A DNA stretch of 6,109 bases from Methanolinea sp. SDB (GCA_001412335.1 LKUF01000411.1:1-6109); one strand, 5' to 3'; counted from the first letter of the stretch, positions 1 through 5,344 are shown. Numbers and translations are program-made. The notes: generated by a model not told the origin, from the sequence alone.

Positions 1-324
1 AACCGTGAGGATCTCAAGGGCAGGGTTTTTTCATTAAAAGACCTGGTCACCTACCAGGAGGGGGCCATCGCCAGCAGGATGATCGTCAATAAGCCCGCCG
101 GCAACATCACCATCTTTTCATTCGACGAAAACGAGGGACTAACGGAGGATACCGCCCCTTATGATGCGGTGGTCACGATTCTCGAAGGAGAATGCGTTGT
201 TACGGTATCGGGACGGTCGCACACGATGAAGAAAGGCGACACCATCATCTTTCCGGCTAATGCTCCCCATGCAGTCTCTGCGGTGAAAAAATTCAAGATG
301 ATCCTTGTCATGATCAAGGAATGA
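1..324 (+). CDS. Small cupin-domain protein, 5' end missing
   Basis: The frame is open from the first base of the window and stops at the TGA at 322-324, so the N-terminus lies outside. An ATG exists at 79, but the 26 codons before it read as normal protein (a GRVFSLKDL-like lead-in), so I do not take it as the start. The 107 visible residues form one conserved beta-barrel cupin. Motif 1 surrounds ILEGE (residues 60-64 of the visible part). Motif 2 is KKGDTIIFPANAPH (77-90), with the metal-type His at 90. Family members usually read EHTAP before motif 1. Here it is EDTAP, with Asp at 50 (bases 148-150), so one usual metal-ligand His is absent. Proteins of this type are small cytoplasmic cupins without a fixed reaction. 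They may bind a metal or small ligand, so no substrate is assigned. The cupin fold is confident; the function is unknown. Confidence 0.88.
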   Translation, partial: NREDLKGRVFSLKDLVTYQEGAIASRMIVNKPAGNITIFSFDENEGLTEDTAPYDAVVTILEGECVVTVSGRSHTMKKGDTIIFPANAPHAVSAVKKFKMILVMIKE

Positions 325-1101
325 CACTTCCCCGCATTCCCGTTGAAAAGGAAAGGGCGTAATCGTTCTCTCTGGTGTGGCACCCAGTCCGGAAATCTAT
401 TCAGACCAGATAGATCCTCGTCGAGGGAAAGGAGACCGGGTATCGGGAAGCCGGGACGGATTTTTCGGATCGTATACCACTACCTGACCGGAGAGGTGGT
501 GCAGACGGGTGGAAGGAGATCCTATTATGCGCCCCTCCGGATGCGTCGATGCCTGCCGGAAATCCCTGGGTCGGATGGCTACAGGAAGGACACCCCCTCC
601 GCCTGAGTGGCCACACAGGATCCTGAACCTGCGGGAATGATGAAAAAATTTCGTTGGCGTAGAACCCCTATAGCGATAGGTACGACACCGCGCTTTCTCT
701 ATGGCCCTGAATACACATCTGTCGCCTGAATCTGGCGGTGATCGGATCGATCGTGATCCATCGCATCGACGAAGATGACATGATGACCCTCACTGCTGCC
801 CCATGCAAATACCCCCCAAATGGCCTCAAAACAGGTGCGGCACCACTTGGCAGACGATGCTTTTTTGATACCTGATTATGCGTCTTTTGCCGATGGGAGG
901 TTACAAAGCGAGTTGTATTCCGTTTCCGGCCCACATGTGATAAGTCTTGAAATAGAACAAAATATCGTTATTTTCCCGAATAAATCCCATAAAACGATTC
1001 TATTAGATTCCAGCAACATGCCGGCTCCTGATCACATATCGGAAATGAATTCGACTGACGCCAGGCAAATAACCCTCAAAAATCCAAGTTAGACAATTTA
1101 C
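325..1101. other. Gene-poor stretch, no convincing coding region
   Basis: About 780 bases follow the cupin stop without a gene I can defend. Short open frames exist on both strands (for example 343-606 + from TTG, 668-934 -, and 820-1092 + from ATG). Their products are rich in Arg, Ser and Pro, show no recognisable motif, and have no ribosome site or correctly placed TATA box. A stop-free frame at 414-626 looks somewhat protein-like but lacks an early start, so a decayed gene is possible. Small dyads occur at 667-680 (CCTAT-AGCG-ATAGG) and 723-737 (CGCC...GGCG), and four GATC sites crowd 740-758. The right half (about 930-1100) is clearly more A/T-rich than the flanking genes. Nothing here looks like a transposase or tRNA. 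Confidence 0.6.
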
Positions 1102-1109
1102 TTTAAATA
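1102..1109 (+). promoter_or_regulatory. Archaeal TATA box ahead of the foldable element
   Basis: TTTAAATA matches the archaeal TATA consensus well. Its centre lies about 25 bases before base 1131, the usual distance to an archaeal transcription start. That would place the start at the first base of the left arm of the 1130-1247 inverted repeat. No protein start codon follows at a useful distance, which favours a non-coding transcript. The transcript itself is inferred. Confidence 0.45.
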
Positions 1110-1129
1110 GAAGGAGATAAAATCCATTT

Positions 1130-1247
1130 TTTGGTGCACCGATTCCACGGGCGACGCCTGCCTGAATAAGCACTATACAATCAAGGTGGCATCAATATAG
1201 GCAGTACTCCAGGCTTTGAATGACGGGGTGGTTCTCGGTACACCAAA
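1130..1247. ncRNA. Candidate structured RNA or short inverted-repeat element
   Basis: A 13-bp inverted repeat closes a 118-base unit: 1130-1142 (TTTGGTGCACCGA) pairs with 1235-1247 (TCGGTACACCAAA). There is one mismatch, 1137/1240, which is C-A in a plus-strand RNA and a G-U wobble in a minus-strand RNA. Further stems nest inside in register. CCAC 1145-1148 pairs with GTGG 1228-1231. GCCTG 1156-1160 pairs with CAGGC 1210-1214. CTATA 1173-1177 pairs with TATAG 1196-1200, extended by 1170-1171 with 1201-1202 across a one-base bulge. The result is one rod-shaped hairpin. A TATA box at 1102-1109 would start a plus transcript at the outer arm. A weaker A/T element at 1265-1273 could do the same on the minus strand, and the element also lies in the possible 3' UTR of the FKBP gene. 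I recognise no RNA family (not tRNA, SRP or RNase P). A small terminal-repeat mobile element is the main alternative, but no target duplication is visible. Confidence 0.35.
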
Positions 1248-1267
1248 TTCAGATATAACATTCTGAT

Positions 1268-1314
1268 AAAAAATGTATCGGATCGTATCGGGGGGACTCC
1301 CGTACCGGTCCCCC
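1268..1314 (-). terminator. Possible terminator for the FKBP gene
   Basis: On the minus strand, about 70 bases beyond the FKBP stop, a 7-bp GC-rich hairpin (GGGGGAC 1291-1297 with GTCCCCC 1308-1314, 10-base loop) is followed about 18 bases later by a T-run (plus strand A-run 1268-1273). Archaeal terminators rely mainly on T-runs, so the hairpin may be incidental. A smaller dyad, GTCC-AAA-GGAC at 1371-1381, lies just after the stop codon. Confidence 0.3.
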
Positions 1315-1385
1315 AATCATTCCAGAGCGTCCCCTGATTTTCATAATCTGGCCTATTTAGAGTTATTATAGTCCAAAGGACCATA

Positions 1386-1970
1386 TTATGGCGAGGATGT
1401 TTCCGGATATTCAATATCAAGCATCGTAATCTCAAATATGAGGGTTTTTCCCGCGAGTGGATAGTTCTCGTCGACTGTCACCGTTGTATCAGTGATATTT
1501 GAGAACGTGACATAGTGGATACTGCCATCCTGCGGGTTCTGCCAGATGAAGGTGGAATCAAACCCTGGCTTGTTGAATGGCTGCAACAATCCCGATTCAC
1601 GAAGTTTCCAGAAACTCTCTACGCTCTGGAGGGTACTGATCTCGCTGACAAGTTCGCTCCTGTGCACACCGTACGCCTTCTCCGGTGGAATGGTGACCGT
1701 CTTTGTCTGTCCCGGGCTCATTCCCACCAGCGCTTCATCAAACCCGGGAATCAGCTTCCCCGAGCCTATTTCGACAGCCAAAGGCGTACCGTTCACGTTG
1801 GACTCAAAGACCGTCCCGTCTTCGAGTTTCATGGTATACGTGACATGAACGGAATCCCCAGCCTGTGCCCCTTCCGGCTGCCCGCTGCTACATCCGGCAC
1901 AGGAGAGCGCAAGAACCAGGAGAGCCGCGCAAGAGATGTACAGGAGTACATTTCCCGGTATTTTTCCCAT
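1386..1970 (-). CDS. FKBP-type peptidyl-prolyl isomerase, SlyD-like lipoprotein
   Basis: This 194-residue protein should catalyse cis-trans isomerisation of prolyl bonds and act as a chaperone outside the cytoplasmic membrane. Residues 8-26 form a hydrophobic signal segment ending in CAGC, with Cys27 as the probable lipidated residue, followed by a Ser/Gly/Gln-rich tether. The FKBP core starts near 39 (VHVTYTMKLEDGTVFES) and includes the loop IPGFDEALVGM (74-84) and the AYG motif (99-101). About 70 residues then separate AYG from the last strand (GKTLIFEITMLDI). This is the place and size of the insert-in-flap chaperone domain of SlyD-type FKBPs. The usual VFD is VFE here, a conservative change at an active-site Asp. 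The usual NHPLAGKTL reads NYPLAGKTL. ATG 1968-1970 lacks a Shine-Dalgarno sequence but has a TATA-like element 27 bases upstream, suggesting a leaderless mRNA. It is divergent from nifB. The fold and lipoprotein nature are confident; clients are unknown. Confidence 0.9.
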   Translation of the reverse strand: MGKIPGNVLLYISCAALLVLALSCAGCSSGQPEGAQAGDSVHVTYTMKLEDGTVFESNVNGTPLAVEIGSGKLIPGFDEALVGMSPGQTKTVTIPPEKAYGVHRSELVSEISTLQSVESFWKLRESGLLQPFNKPGFDSTFIWQNPQDGSIHYVTFSNITDTTVTVDENYPLAGKTLIFEITMLDIEYPETSSP

Positions 1971-1992
1971 ACAGATCTTTTCGGTTCCGGTC

Positions 1993-2001
1993 GTATTAAT
2001 C
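1993..2001 (-). promoter_or_regulatory. TATA-like box for the FKBP gene
   Basis: On the minus strand this reads GATTAATAC. It is centred about 27 bases before the first base of the FKBP ATG, which would give a leaderless transcript. A second A/T element at 2046-2052 (ATATATT on the minus strand) is a possible alternative and would give a leader of about 50 bases. Confidence 0.35.
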
Positions 2002-2175
2002 CCTGTGTTGAAGGTGGTCTGCGCGGAGAATAGTAATCCGAGGGGAATATATGAAAAATACCGGCAGGCACTCCCTGTCTTTTCGCATCAGAAGTCGTTC
2101 GACTCTCAAATGGATTGGTATATGCCAGAATTGCGACAGAATGTGCCCATACAGGATCTTTTTTCATCTCACAAT

Positions 2176-2184
2176 CGATAAATT
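2176..2184 (+). promoter_or_regulatory. TATA-like box for nifB
   Basis: CGATAAATT is centred about 35 bases before the nifB ATG, which would give a leader of about 8 bases. No Shine-Dalgarno sequence sits at working distance. I looked for the methanogen nitrogen-repressor (NrpR) operator form GGAA-N6-TTCC between 1971 and 2214 and did not find it. Nitrogen control is therefore not supported by sequence here. Confidence 0.35.
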
Positions 2185-2214
2185 GGTGAACAGACAAGTG
2201 GATAGTGCTGATTT

Positions 2215-3108
2215 ATGACAGAAAAGGAATACAGGGTAGCCGAAATCGGCGGAAGAAAAGTGCAGTGGGACCCGGAACAGCTGAGAAAGATCAGGGAACA
2301 CCCCTGTTTCTCCGAGAAGGCCTGCCACGCATTCGGGCGCTGCCACCTGCCGGTGGCGCCCTATTGCAACATCCAATGCAATTATTGCGTACGGGATTTC
2401 GACTGCGTCAACGAGAGCAGGCCGGGTGTCACGAGCAAGGTTCTCAATCCGGAGGAAGCGCTGGATATGGTCCGGAAAGCACTGGATAAATTCCCATACA
2501 TCAAAGTGATCGGTATCGCCGGACCGGGAGAGCCGCTGGCCAACGAGCAGACATTCGAGACACTCAGGCTCCTCCACGAGGAATACCCAAACATCATAAA
2601 ATGCCTCAGTACAAACGGCCTTCTTCTCCCCGAAAAGATAGACCTGCTCAGTAAATACGGTGTGAGCAACCTTACTGTAACTCTGAATGCCATCGATCCC
2701 GAGATCGGTGCGAAGATTTACCAGTTTGTCAATTACAAGGGCAAAAAATATACAGGGGTGGAAGCGGCCAGTATCCTCCTCGAAAACCAGTTGAAAGGCA
2801 TCGAGATGGCCGTGGACCGTCACATGATCGTGAAGGTGAACACGGTCTTCATTCCGGGTATAAATGATGACCATATCCCCGCGATTGCCGAGAAAGTGGG
2901 AAAGATGGGTGTATACAACTTCAACCTGATTCCACTCATAGCCCAGTACAAGTTCGCAGACATTACCCCGCCAACGGCTGAAATGAAACGCAAAATGCAG
3001 GATGAATGTGAAAAATACGTCCGCCAGATGCGTCATTGCCAGCGCTGTCGGGCAGATGCGATCGGACGGCTCGGCCAGGACGTGCAGTCGTGCCTATACG
3101 AGGACTAA
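2215..3108 (+). CDS. nifB: NifB, radical SAM nitrogenase cofactor maturase (archaeal short form)
   Basis: NifB is a cytoplasmic radical SAM enzyme that fuses two [4Fe-4S] units and inserts carbide to make NifB-co, the precursor of the nitrogenase cofactor. The radical SAM motif is C51-N-I-Q-C55-N-Y-C58, inside the highly typical stretch HLPVAPYCNIQCNYC. NESRPGVTS follows at 66-74, GPGEPL at 103-108 and STNG at 132-135. The N-terminal HPC (29-31) and the C-terminal CxxC (275, 278, in RHCQRC) are where the family binds its K clusters. At 297 residues it is the stand-alone archaeal form, lacking the NifX-like C-terminal domain of many bacterial NifBs. Cys37 and Cys43 in the HPC-to-SAM segment are additional cysteines. 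The in-frame TGA at 2209-2211 makes ATG 2215 the first start. No other nif gene is visible, which is common for methanogen nifB. A NifB-like paralogue with another role cannot be fully excluded. Confidence 0.9.
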   Translation: MTEKEYRVAEIGGRKVQWDPEQLRKIREHPCFSEKACHAFGRCHLPVAPYCNIQCNYCVRDFDCVNESRPGVTSKVLNPEEALDMVRKALDKFPYIKVIGIAGPGEPLANEQTFETLRLLHEEYPNIIKCLSTNGLLLPEKIDLLSKYGVSNLTVTLNAIDPEIGAKIYQFVNYKGKKYTGVEAASILLENQLKGIEMAVDRHMIVKVNTVFIPGINDDHIPAIAEKVGKMGVYNFNLIPLIAQYKFADITPPTAEMKRKMQDECEKYVRQMRHCQRCRADAIGRLGQDVQSCLYED

Positions 3109-3133
3109 AAACCGTCTGACCGGTCCAATTTTT

Positions 3134-3169
3134 CATATGAAAATGGCTCCGCCCTTTTCATTTTATATG
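3134..3169 (+). terminator. Inverted repeat after nifB, possible 3' end signal
   Basis: CATATGAAAATG (3134-3145) pairs with CATTTTATATG (3159-3169) around a 13-base loop, with one bulged G. It starts about 25 bases after the nifB stop. A T-run precedes it (3129-3133) and another follows (3195-3201), so the region is a plausible place for nifB transcripts to end. Confidence 0.3.
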
Positions 3170-3218
3170 CATCTGTCTCGATGAGAATCATGTGATTTTT
3201 TAATCGAATAACGGATTC

Positions 3219-3226
3219 TTTTTATA
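3219..3226 (+). promoter_or_regulatory. TATA box giving a leaderless zinc-ribbon mRNA
   Basis: TTTTTATA is centred about 26 bases before ATG 3249, which puts the expected start of transcription on the start codon. No Shine-Dalgarno sequence lies between. This supports ATG 3249 as the real start. Confidence 0.5.
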
Positions 3227-3248
3227 GCCTCCGGTTATTTTTCACAGT

Positions 3249-3443
3249 ATGAGCGTGTCGGATGAGATACGAAAAGTCATTCTCCACGAGGAGTTCAGGA
3301 TCTGCGAGGTATGCGGATACGACAGGGGATTTCATACTTCTTTGATCCGTATTTCAGCAGGGCACCGTCATTTTCGATGTATCCTGGTCTGTCCCGAATG
3401 CGGCACCAGGTACGATGTGAAATGGATAATAGACCTGAGATGA
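3249..3443 (+). CDS. Small zinc-ribbon protein, function unknown
   Basis: The product has 64 residues with two knuckles, C19-E-V-C22-G and C48-P-E-C51-G, separated by 25 residues. This is the layout of a zinc ribbon that binds one Zn2+ through four cysteines. A short charged helix-like lead (2-17) precedes it and a hydrophobic tail (VKWIIDL) ends it. An extra Cys44 and two His (39, 41) lie between the knuckles. Such small cytoplasmic ribbons often bind nucleic acid or serve as accessory subunits, but nothing here names a partner. The leaderless-type TATA box and the paired CxxC motifs support a real gene despite its size. It ends 5 bases from the stop of the convergent lipoprotein gene, leaving no room for separate terminators. 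I do not recognise a named family. Confidence 0.75.
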   Translation: MSVSDEIRKVILHEEFRICEVCGYDRGFHTSLIRISAGHRHFRCILVCPECGTRYDVKWIIDLR

Positions 3444-3448
3444 TCCCG

Positions 3449-3937
3449 TCACAGGCTGGAGAATTGAAGGATGGAATCAAGGCTGGATATGAGTGGTTCA
3501 AGACCGGGCGGGATCCCGGTGGTCTCGGTCATGACGGCCTTGTTCCTGTAGATGATGAGATAGGTGAAGTAGTCCGCACCGGTTGTTTTGGCAGGGTATT
3601 CTGCGCTCAAATTCGGAAAATCCGCTTCTTCGAGGAGATCGCGTAACTCTAGCCGGGTCGGTTCGTCGAGCATGATCAAGCCTGAACCCGAATGGGTGTC
3701 ATAGACTGCCTGGCCATTCTCGAACACGACAAGGTGATCGGAAAATCCGGCAATGCCTCCCGTACGCGTGTAATCAACGAGTATTTCCGGTGGGGGAGCA
3801 GAATCAGAGCCCTCCGGCCGAACCTCGGTGCACCCTCCTGCAAGTACCATGACGGCAAGAAGAAGGACCAATACCAGCCGAAGGCTGAAGGGCCCGCCAA
3901 TGCCCCTTGCAGGGAAAATCCAGACTCCAATTCTCAT
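3449..3937 (-). CDS. Lipoprotein with emfourin-like domain
   Basis: This 162-residue protein has a signal segment: Arg residues at 2 and 11, a hydrophobic core at 19-33 (SLRLVLVLLLAVMVLAG), and lipobox AGGC with Cys36 as the likely lipidated residue. A short Pro/Ser/Glu linker follows, then one domain of about 110 residues. That domain begins with VDYTRTGGIAGF, has a helical LRDLLEEADFPNL block, then ADYFTYLIIY, and ends in PPGLEPLISSLDSIL. This order (R-x-GG-AG strand, helix ending in x-F-x-x-L, Asp-x-Phe-x-Tyr strand, final Leu-rich helix) resembles emfourin, the inhibitor of protealysin-like M4 proteases. I base the match on memory of the family pattern, not on a search. If correct, it would be a membrane-anchored, outward-facing protease inhibitor or ligand-binding domain. 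No protease gene is visible nearby. The lipoprotein call is confident; the emfourin relation is moderate. Confidence 0.8.
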   Translation of the reverse strand: MRIGVWIFPARGIGGPFSLRLVLVLLLAVMVLAGGCTEVRPEGSDSAPPPEILVDYTRTGGIAGFSDHLVVFENGQAVYDTHSGSGLIMLDEPTRLELRDLLEEADFPNLSAEYPAKTTGADYFTYLIIYRNKAVMTETTGIPPGLEPLISSLDSILQFSSL

Positions 3938-3964
3938 GTTCTATCTCGATCTTCGATCTATTGG

Positions 3965-3976
3965 AATATATGTATT
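3965..3976 (-). promoter_or_regulatory. TATA box for the emfourin-like lipoprotein
   Basis: On the minus strand this reads AATACATATATTC. It is centred about 30-33 bases before ATG 3935-3937, giving a leaderless or few-base leader transcript. It shows that the lipoprotein gene has its own promoter and is not simply co-transcribed with the upstream 4010-4336 gene, although both are on the same strand 72 bases apart. Confidence 0.45.
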
Positions 3977-4009
3977 ATCCGCGGACTTAATTTTTTCCGG
4001 AATTATCCT

Positions 4010-4336
4010 TCATATATGCAGGATATCCTCTTCATTCTCCCTCTCCTTCTTCTTCCCGGGGGTTATCTCCTCGACTGCCTCCATGAGAACATCAATCTTT
4101 TCATTCCCAAAGATCTCTCGGAATGCACGGAGTTCTTTTGACCCGGTGACGATGACACCCTTCCTCTTCATGGGCATACCCTTCTCGTTTACGGGATTGA
4201 TCTCGATCGCAAGCGATGCGGGCCGGGTCTTTGTCCCGGGCAGTTTCAGGAGAGATACCCCTTTTACGGATGTGATCTTTCTCTCCCAGTCCTCCCCGCC
4301 TTCAAGAAATGCCCTGATGTTTTCGTTGAGTTCCAT
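4010..4336 (-). CDS. Conserved-looking protein of unknown function, 108 residues
   Basis: I do not recognise a named family. The product is soluble and charged, without signal peptide, membrane span or Cys/His cluster. An N-terminal helix (MELNENIRAFLEGGEDWERK) is followed by strand-like segments (SLLKLPG, SLAIEINPV), a basic turn (NEKGMPMKRKG) and VIVTGSKELRAF. A helix (IDVLMEAVEEI) comes next, then a very charged tail of Lys and Glu (about 93-104). The turn-strand-helix block looks like a conserved core shared by uncharacterised methanogen proteins, which I recall only loosely. Codon use resembles the neighbours. ATG 4334-4336 lies about 26-30 bases from a TATA-like A/T run, fitting a leaderless mRNA. 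It is divergent from the OGG1 gene, which proves no functional link. The basic turn could contact nucleic acid, but that is a guess. Confidence 0.72.
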   Translation of the reverse strand: MELNENIRAFLEGGEDWERKITSVKGVSLLKLPGTKTRPASLAIEINPVNEKGMPMKRKGVIVTGSKELRAFREIFGNEKIDVLMEAVEEITPGKKKERENEEDILHI

Positions 4337-4360
4337 GGGAGACTATCCGCGATCCATGCA

Positions 4361-4371
4361 TAAAAAAATTT
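4361..4371 (-). promoter_or_regulatory. TATA-like box for the unknown-function gene
   Basis: On the minus strand this reads AAATTTTTTTA. It is centred about 29 bases before ATG 4334-4336, and no Shine-Dalgarno sequence precedes the ATG. Leaderless transcription is the simple reading. Confidence 0.4.
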
Positions 4372-4404
4372 AGCGTGGGGTATGAAAGAAAAAACCAGCA
4401 GACA

Positions 4405-4429
4405 CCGGAAAGTGCGCCAGGCTTTCCGG
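4405..4429. promoter_or_regulatory. 8-bp perfect dyad between divergent promoters
   Basis: CCGGAAAG (4405-4412) and CTTTCCGG (4422-4429) form a perfect inverted repeat around a 9-base spacer. Outer bases AGCAGACAC (4397-4405) and GTGTGCT (4439-4445) add an imperfect second layer. The dyad lies between the two outward TATA boxes (4361-4371 and 4448-4455). That is where an operator or activator site for both genes would be, though a plain DNA hairpin is possible. Confidence 0.35.
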
Positions 4430-4447
4430 GTCAACGCAGTGTGCTAG

Positions 4448-4455
4448 AATAAATA
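4448..4455 (+). promoter_or_regulatory. TATA box for the OGG1 gene
   Basis: AATAAATA is an archaeal-type TATA sequence that would start transcription near 4478, leaving a leader of about 20 bases before ATG 4500. A second dyad, GGAAC-A-GTTCC at 4488-4498, ends 1 base before the ATG. Confidence 0.4.
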
Positions 4456-4499
4456 GCCCTTTTTAGCAAAAAGACCAGATAATATTGGGAACAGTTCCT

Positions 4500-5342
4500 A
4501 TGAAGAGCATCACCCTTCTCCCTGATCAGCCCTTTGACCTCCATCTCACCCTCTCGTGCGGACAGGTTTTCCGCTGGGTTTGGGACGGCAACTGGTGGAC
4601 TGGAGTGGTGGGAAAAAAGGTGGTACGGATCCGGCAGGACGGCAACACACTCACCTTCTCAGGTGCCAACCGCCCGTTCATCAGGGAATATTTCCACCTG
4701 GATGGAGACCTGCCTGGTATCCTGGCCGGGATCGACCGTGATACACTGATGCACGAGACCATCCGGAAGAACCAGGGGCTGCGGATCATTCGCCAGCCCC
4801 CCTGGGAATGCCTGGCGTCATATATCTGCGCCACCTATGCCAATATCCCGGGGATTAAAAAGAGGATATCACTTCTTTCTGAAAAATTCGGAGAGCCGGT
4901 CTGTTCCGGGAATGAGACGTATTACTGTTTTCCCACCCCCGATTCCCTTGCAGAATGCCTGCCCGGGGATCTCCGGAGCTGCAGTGTCGGTTACCGGGCT
5001 TCGTTTCTCGCTGATACCGCCCGGATCGTTGCGGATTCGCCCGGGTGGGAAGAATCTGTCAGGGAGATGTCCTTTGGCGATGCCCGGCAGGTTCTCCTTT
5101 CACTGAAGGGAGTCGGGAAAAAGGTGGCGGATTGCGTCCTTCTCTTTGGGTTTCAGAGATACGAATCCTTCCCGGTGGACGTATGGATCGAGAGGATCAT
5201 GAAGCACTGCTATGGCTCCGGCAGGGAACTGAAAAGGTATGAAGAGATTGCCGGGCTTGGCCGGCAACTTTTCGGAGCCTATGCAGGCTATGCACAGGAA
5301 TATCTCTTCTGTGACCGGGAAAGGATAATGACCGGTTGTTGA
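4500..5342 (+). CDS. ogg1: 8-oxoguanine DNA glycosylase / AP lyase, OGG1 family
   Basis: The product removes 8-oxoguanine from DNA and can nick the abasic site through a lysine Schiff base, starting base excision repair. I chose ATG 4500 (280 residues). A TTG five codons upstream (4485) is in frame but lies inside the expected leader. The N-terminal OGG domain (about 1-95) carries CGQVFRW (20-26), matching the human GQSFRW whose Gly contacts 8-oxoG. The HhH-GPD domain follows, with hairpin LKGVGKKVADC (202-212). Lys208 is the catalytic nucleophile and Asp227 in PVDVW the catalytic acid, 19 residues apart as in human OGG1 (249 and 268). GAYAGYAQEYLF near the C-terminus matches the human GPYAGWAQAVLF segment, which holds the base-stacking Gln. 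All key residues are present. It is smaller than human OGG1 mainly at the ends. It ends 2 bases from the convergent adenosylhomocysteinase stop. Confidence 0.93.
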   Translation: MKSITLLPDQPFDLHLTLSCGQVFRWVWDGNWWTGVVGKKVVRIRQDGNTLTFSGANRPFIREYFHLDGDLPGILAGIDRDTLMHETIRKNQGLRIIRQPPWECLASYICATYANIPGIKKRISLLSEKFGEPVCSGNETYYCFPTPDSLAECLPGDLRSCSVGYRASFLADTARIVADSPGWEESVREMSFGDARQVLLSLKGVGKKVADCVLLFGFQRYESFPVDVWIERIMKHCYGSGRELKRYEEIAGLGRQLFGAYAGYAQEYLFCDRERIMTGC

Positions 5343-5344
5343 GA

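Noticed and set aside
414..626. Stop-free, somewhat protein-like plus frame
   Set aside because: A stop (411-413) directly precedes it and the first ATG is near 552, so no complete gene fits. It is at best a remnant.
637..709. Possible C/D box guide RNA (ATGATGA at 637-643, CTGA near 706)
   Set aside because: The spacing is too long and no internal D' and C' boxes are present.
820..1092. 90-codon plus-strand frame in the gene-poor stretch
   Set aside because: It lacks a Shine-Dalgarno sequence, a TATA box at leaderless distance and any known motif. The composition looks non-coding, though a lineage-specific protein cannot be fully excluded.
1130..1247. Reading the inverted-repeat element as an insertion sequence
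   Set aside because: It is only 118 bases, encodes nothing and shows no target-site duplication. It is kept as an unassigned element or RNA instead.
1515..2033. 172-codon plus-strand frame opposite the FKBP gene
   Set aside because: It is antisense to a clear FKBP lipoprotein and its product has no domain or signal.
2164..3036. 290-codon open frame on the minus strand opposite nifB
   Set aside because: It lies wholly inside the very well supported nifB frame, has no recognisable motif and looks like a shadow of nifB codon use.
4488..4498. GGAAC-A-GTTCC as an NrpR nitrogen-repressor operator
   Set aside because: The known operator form has six bases between GGAA and TTCC; here there are three. 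OGG1 is also not a nitrogen-control gene.
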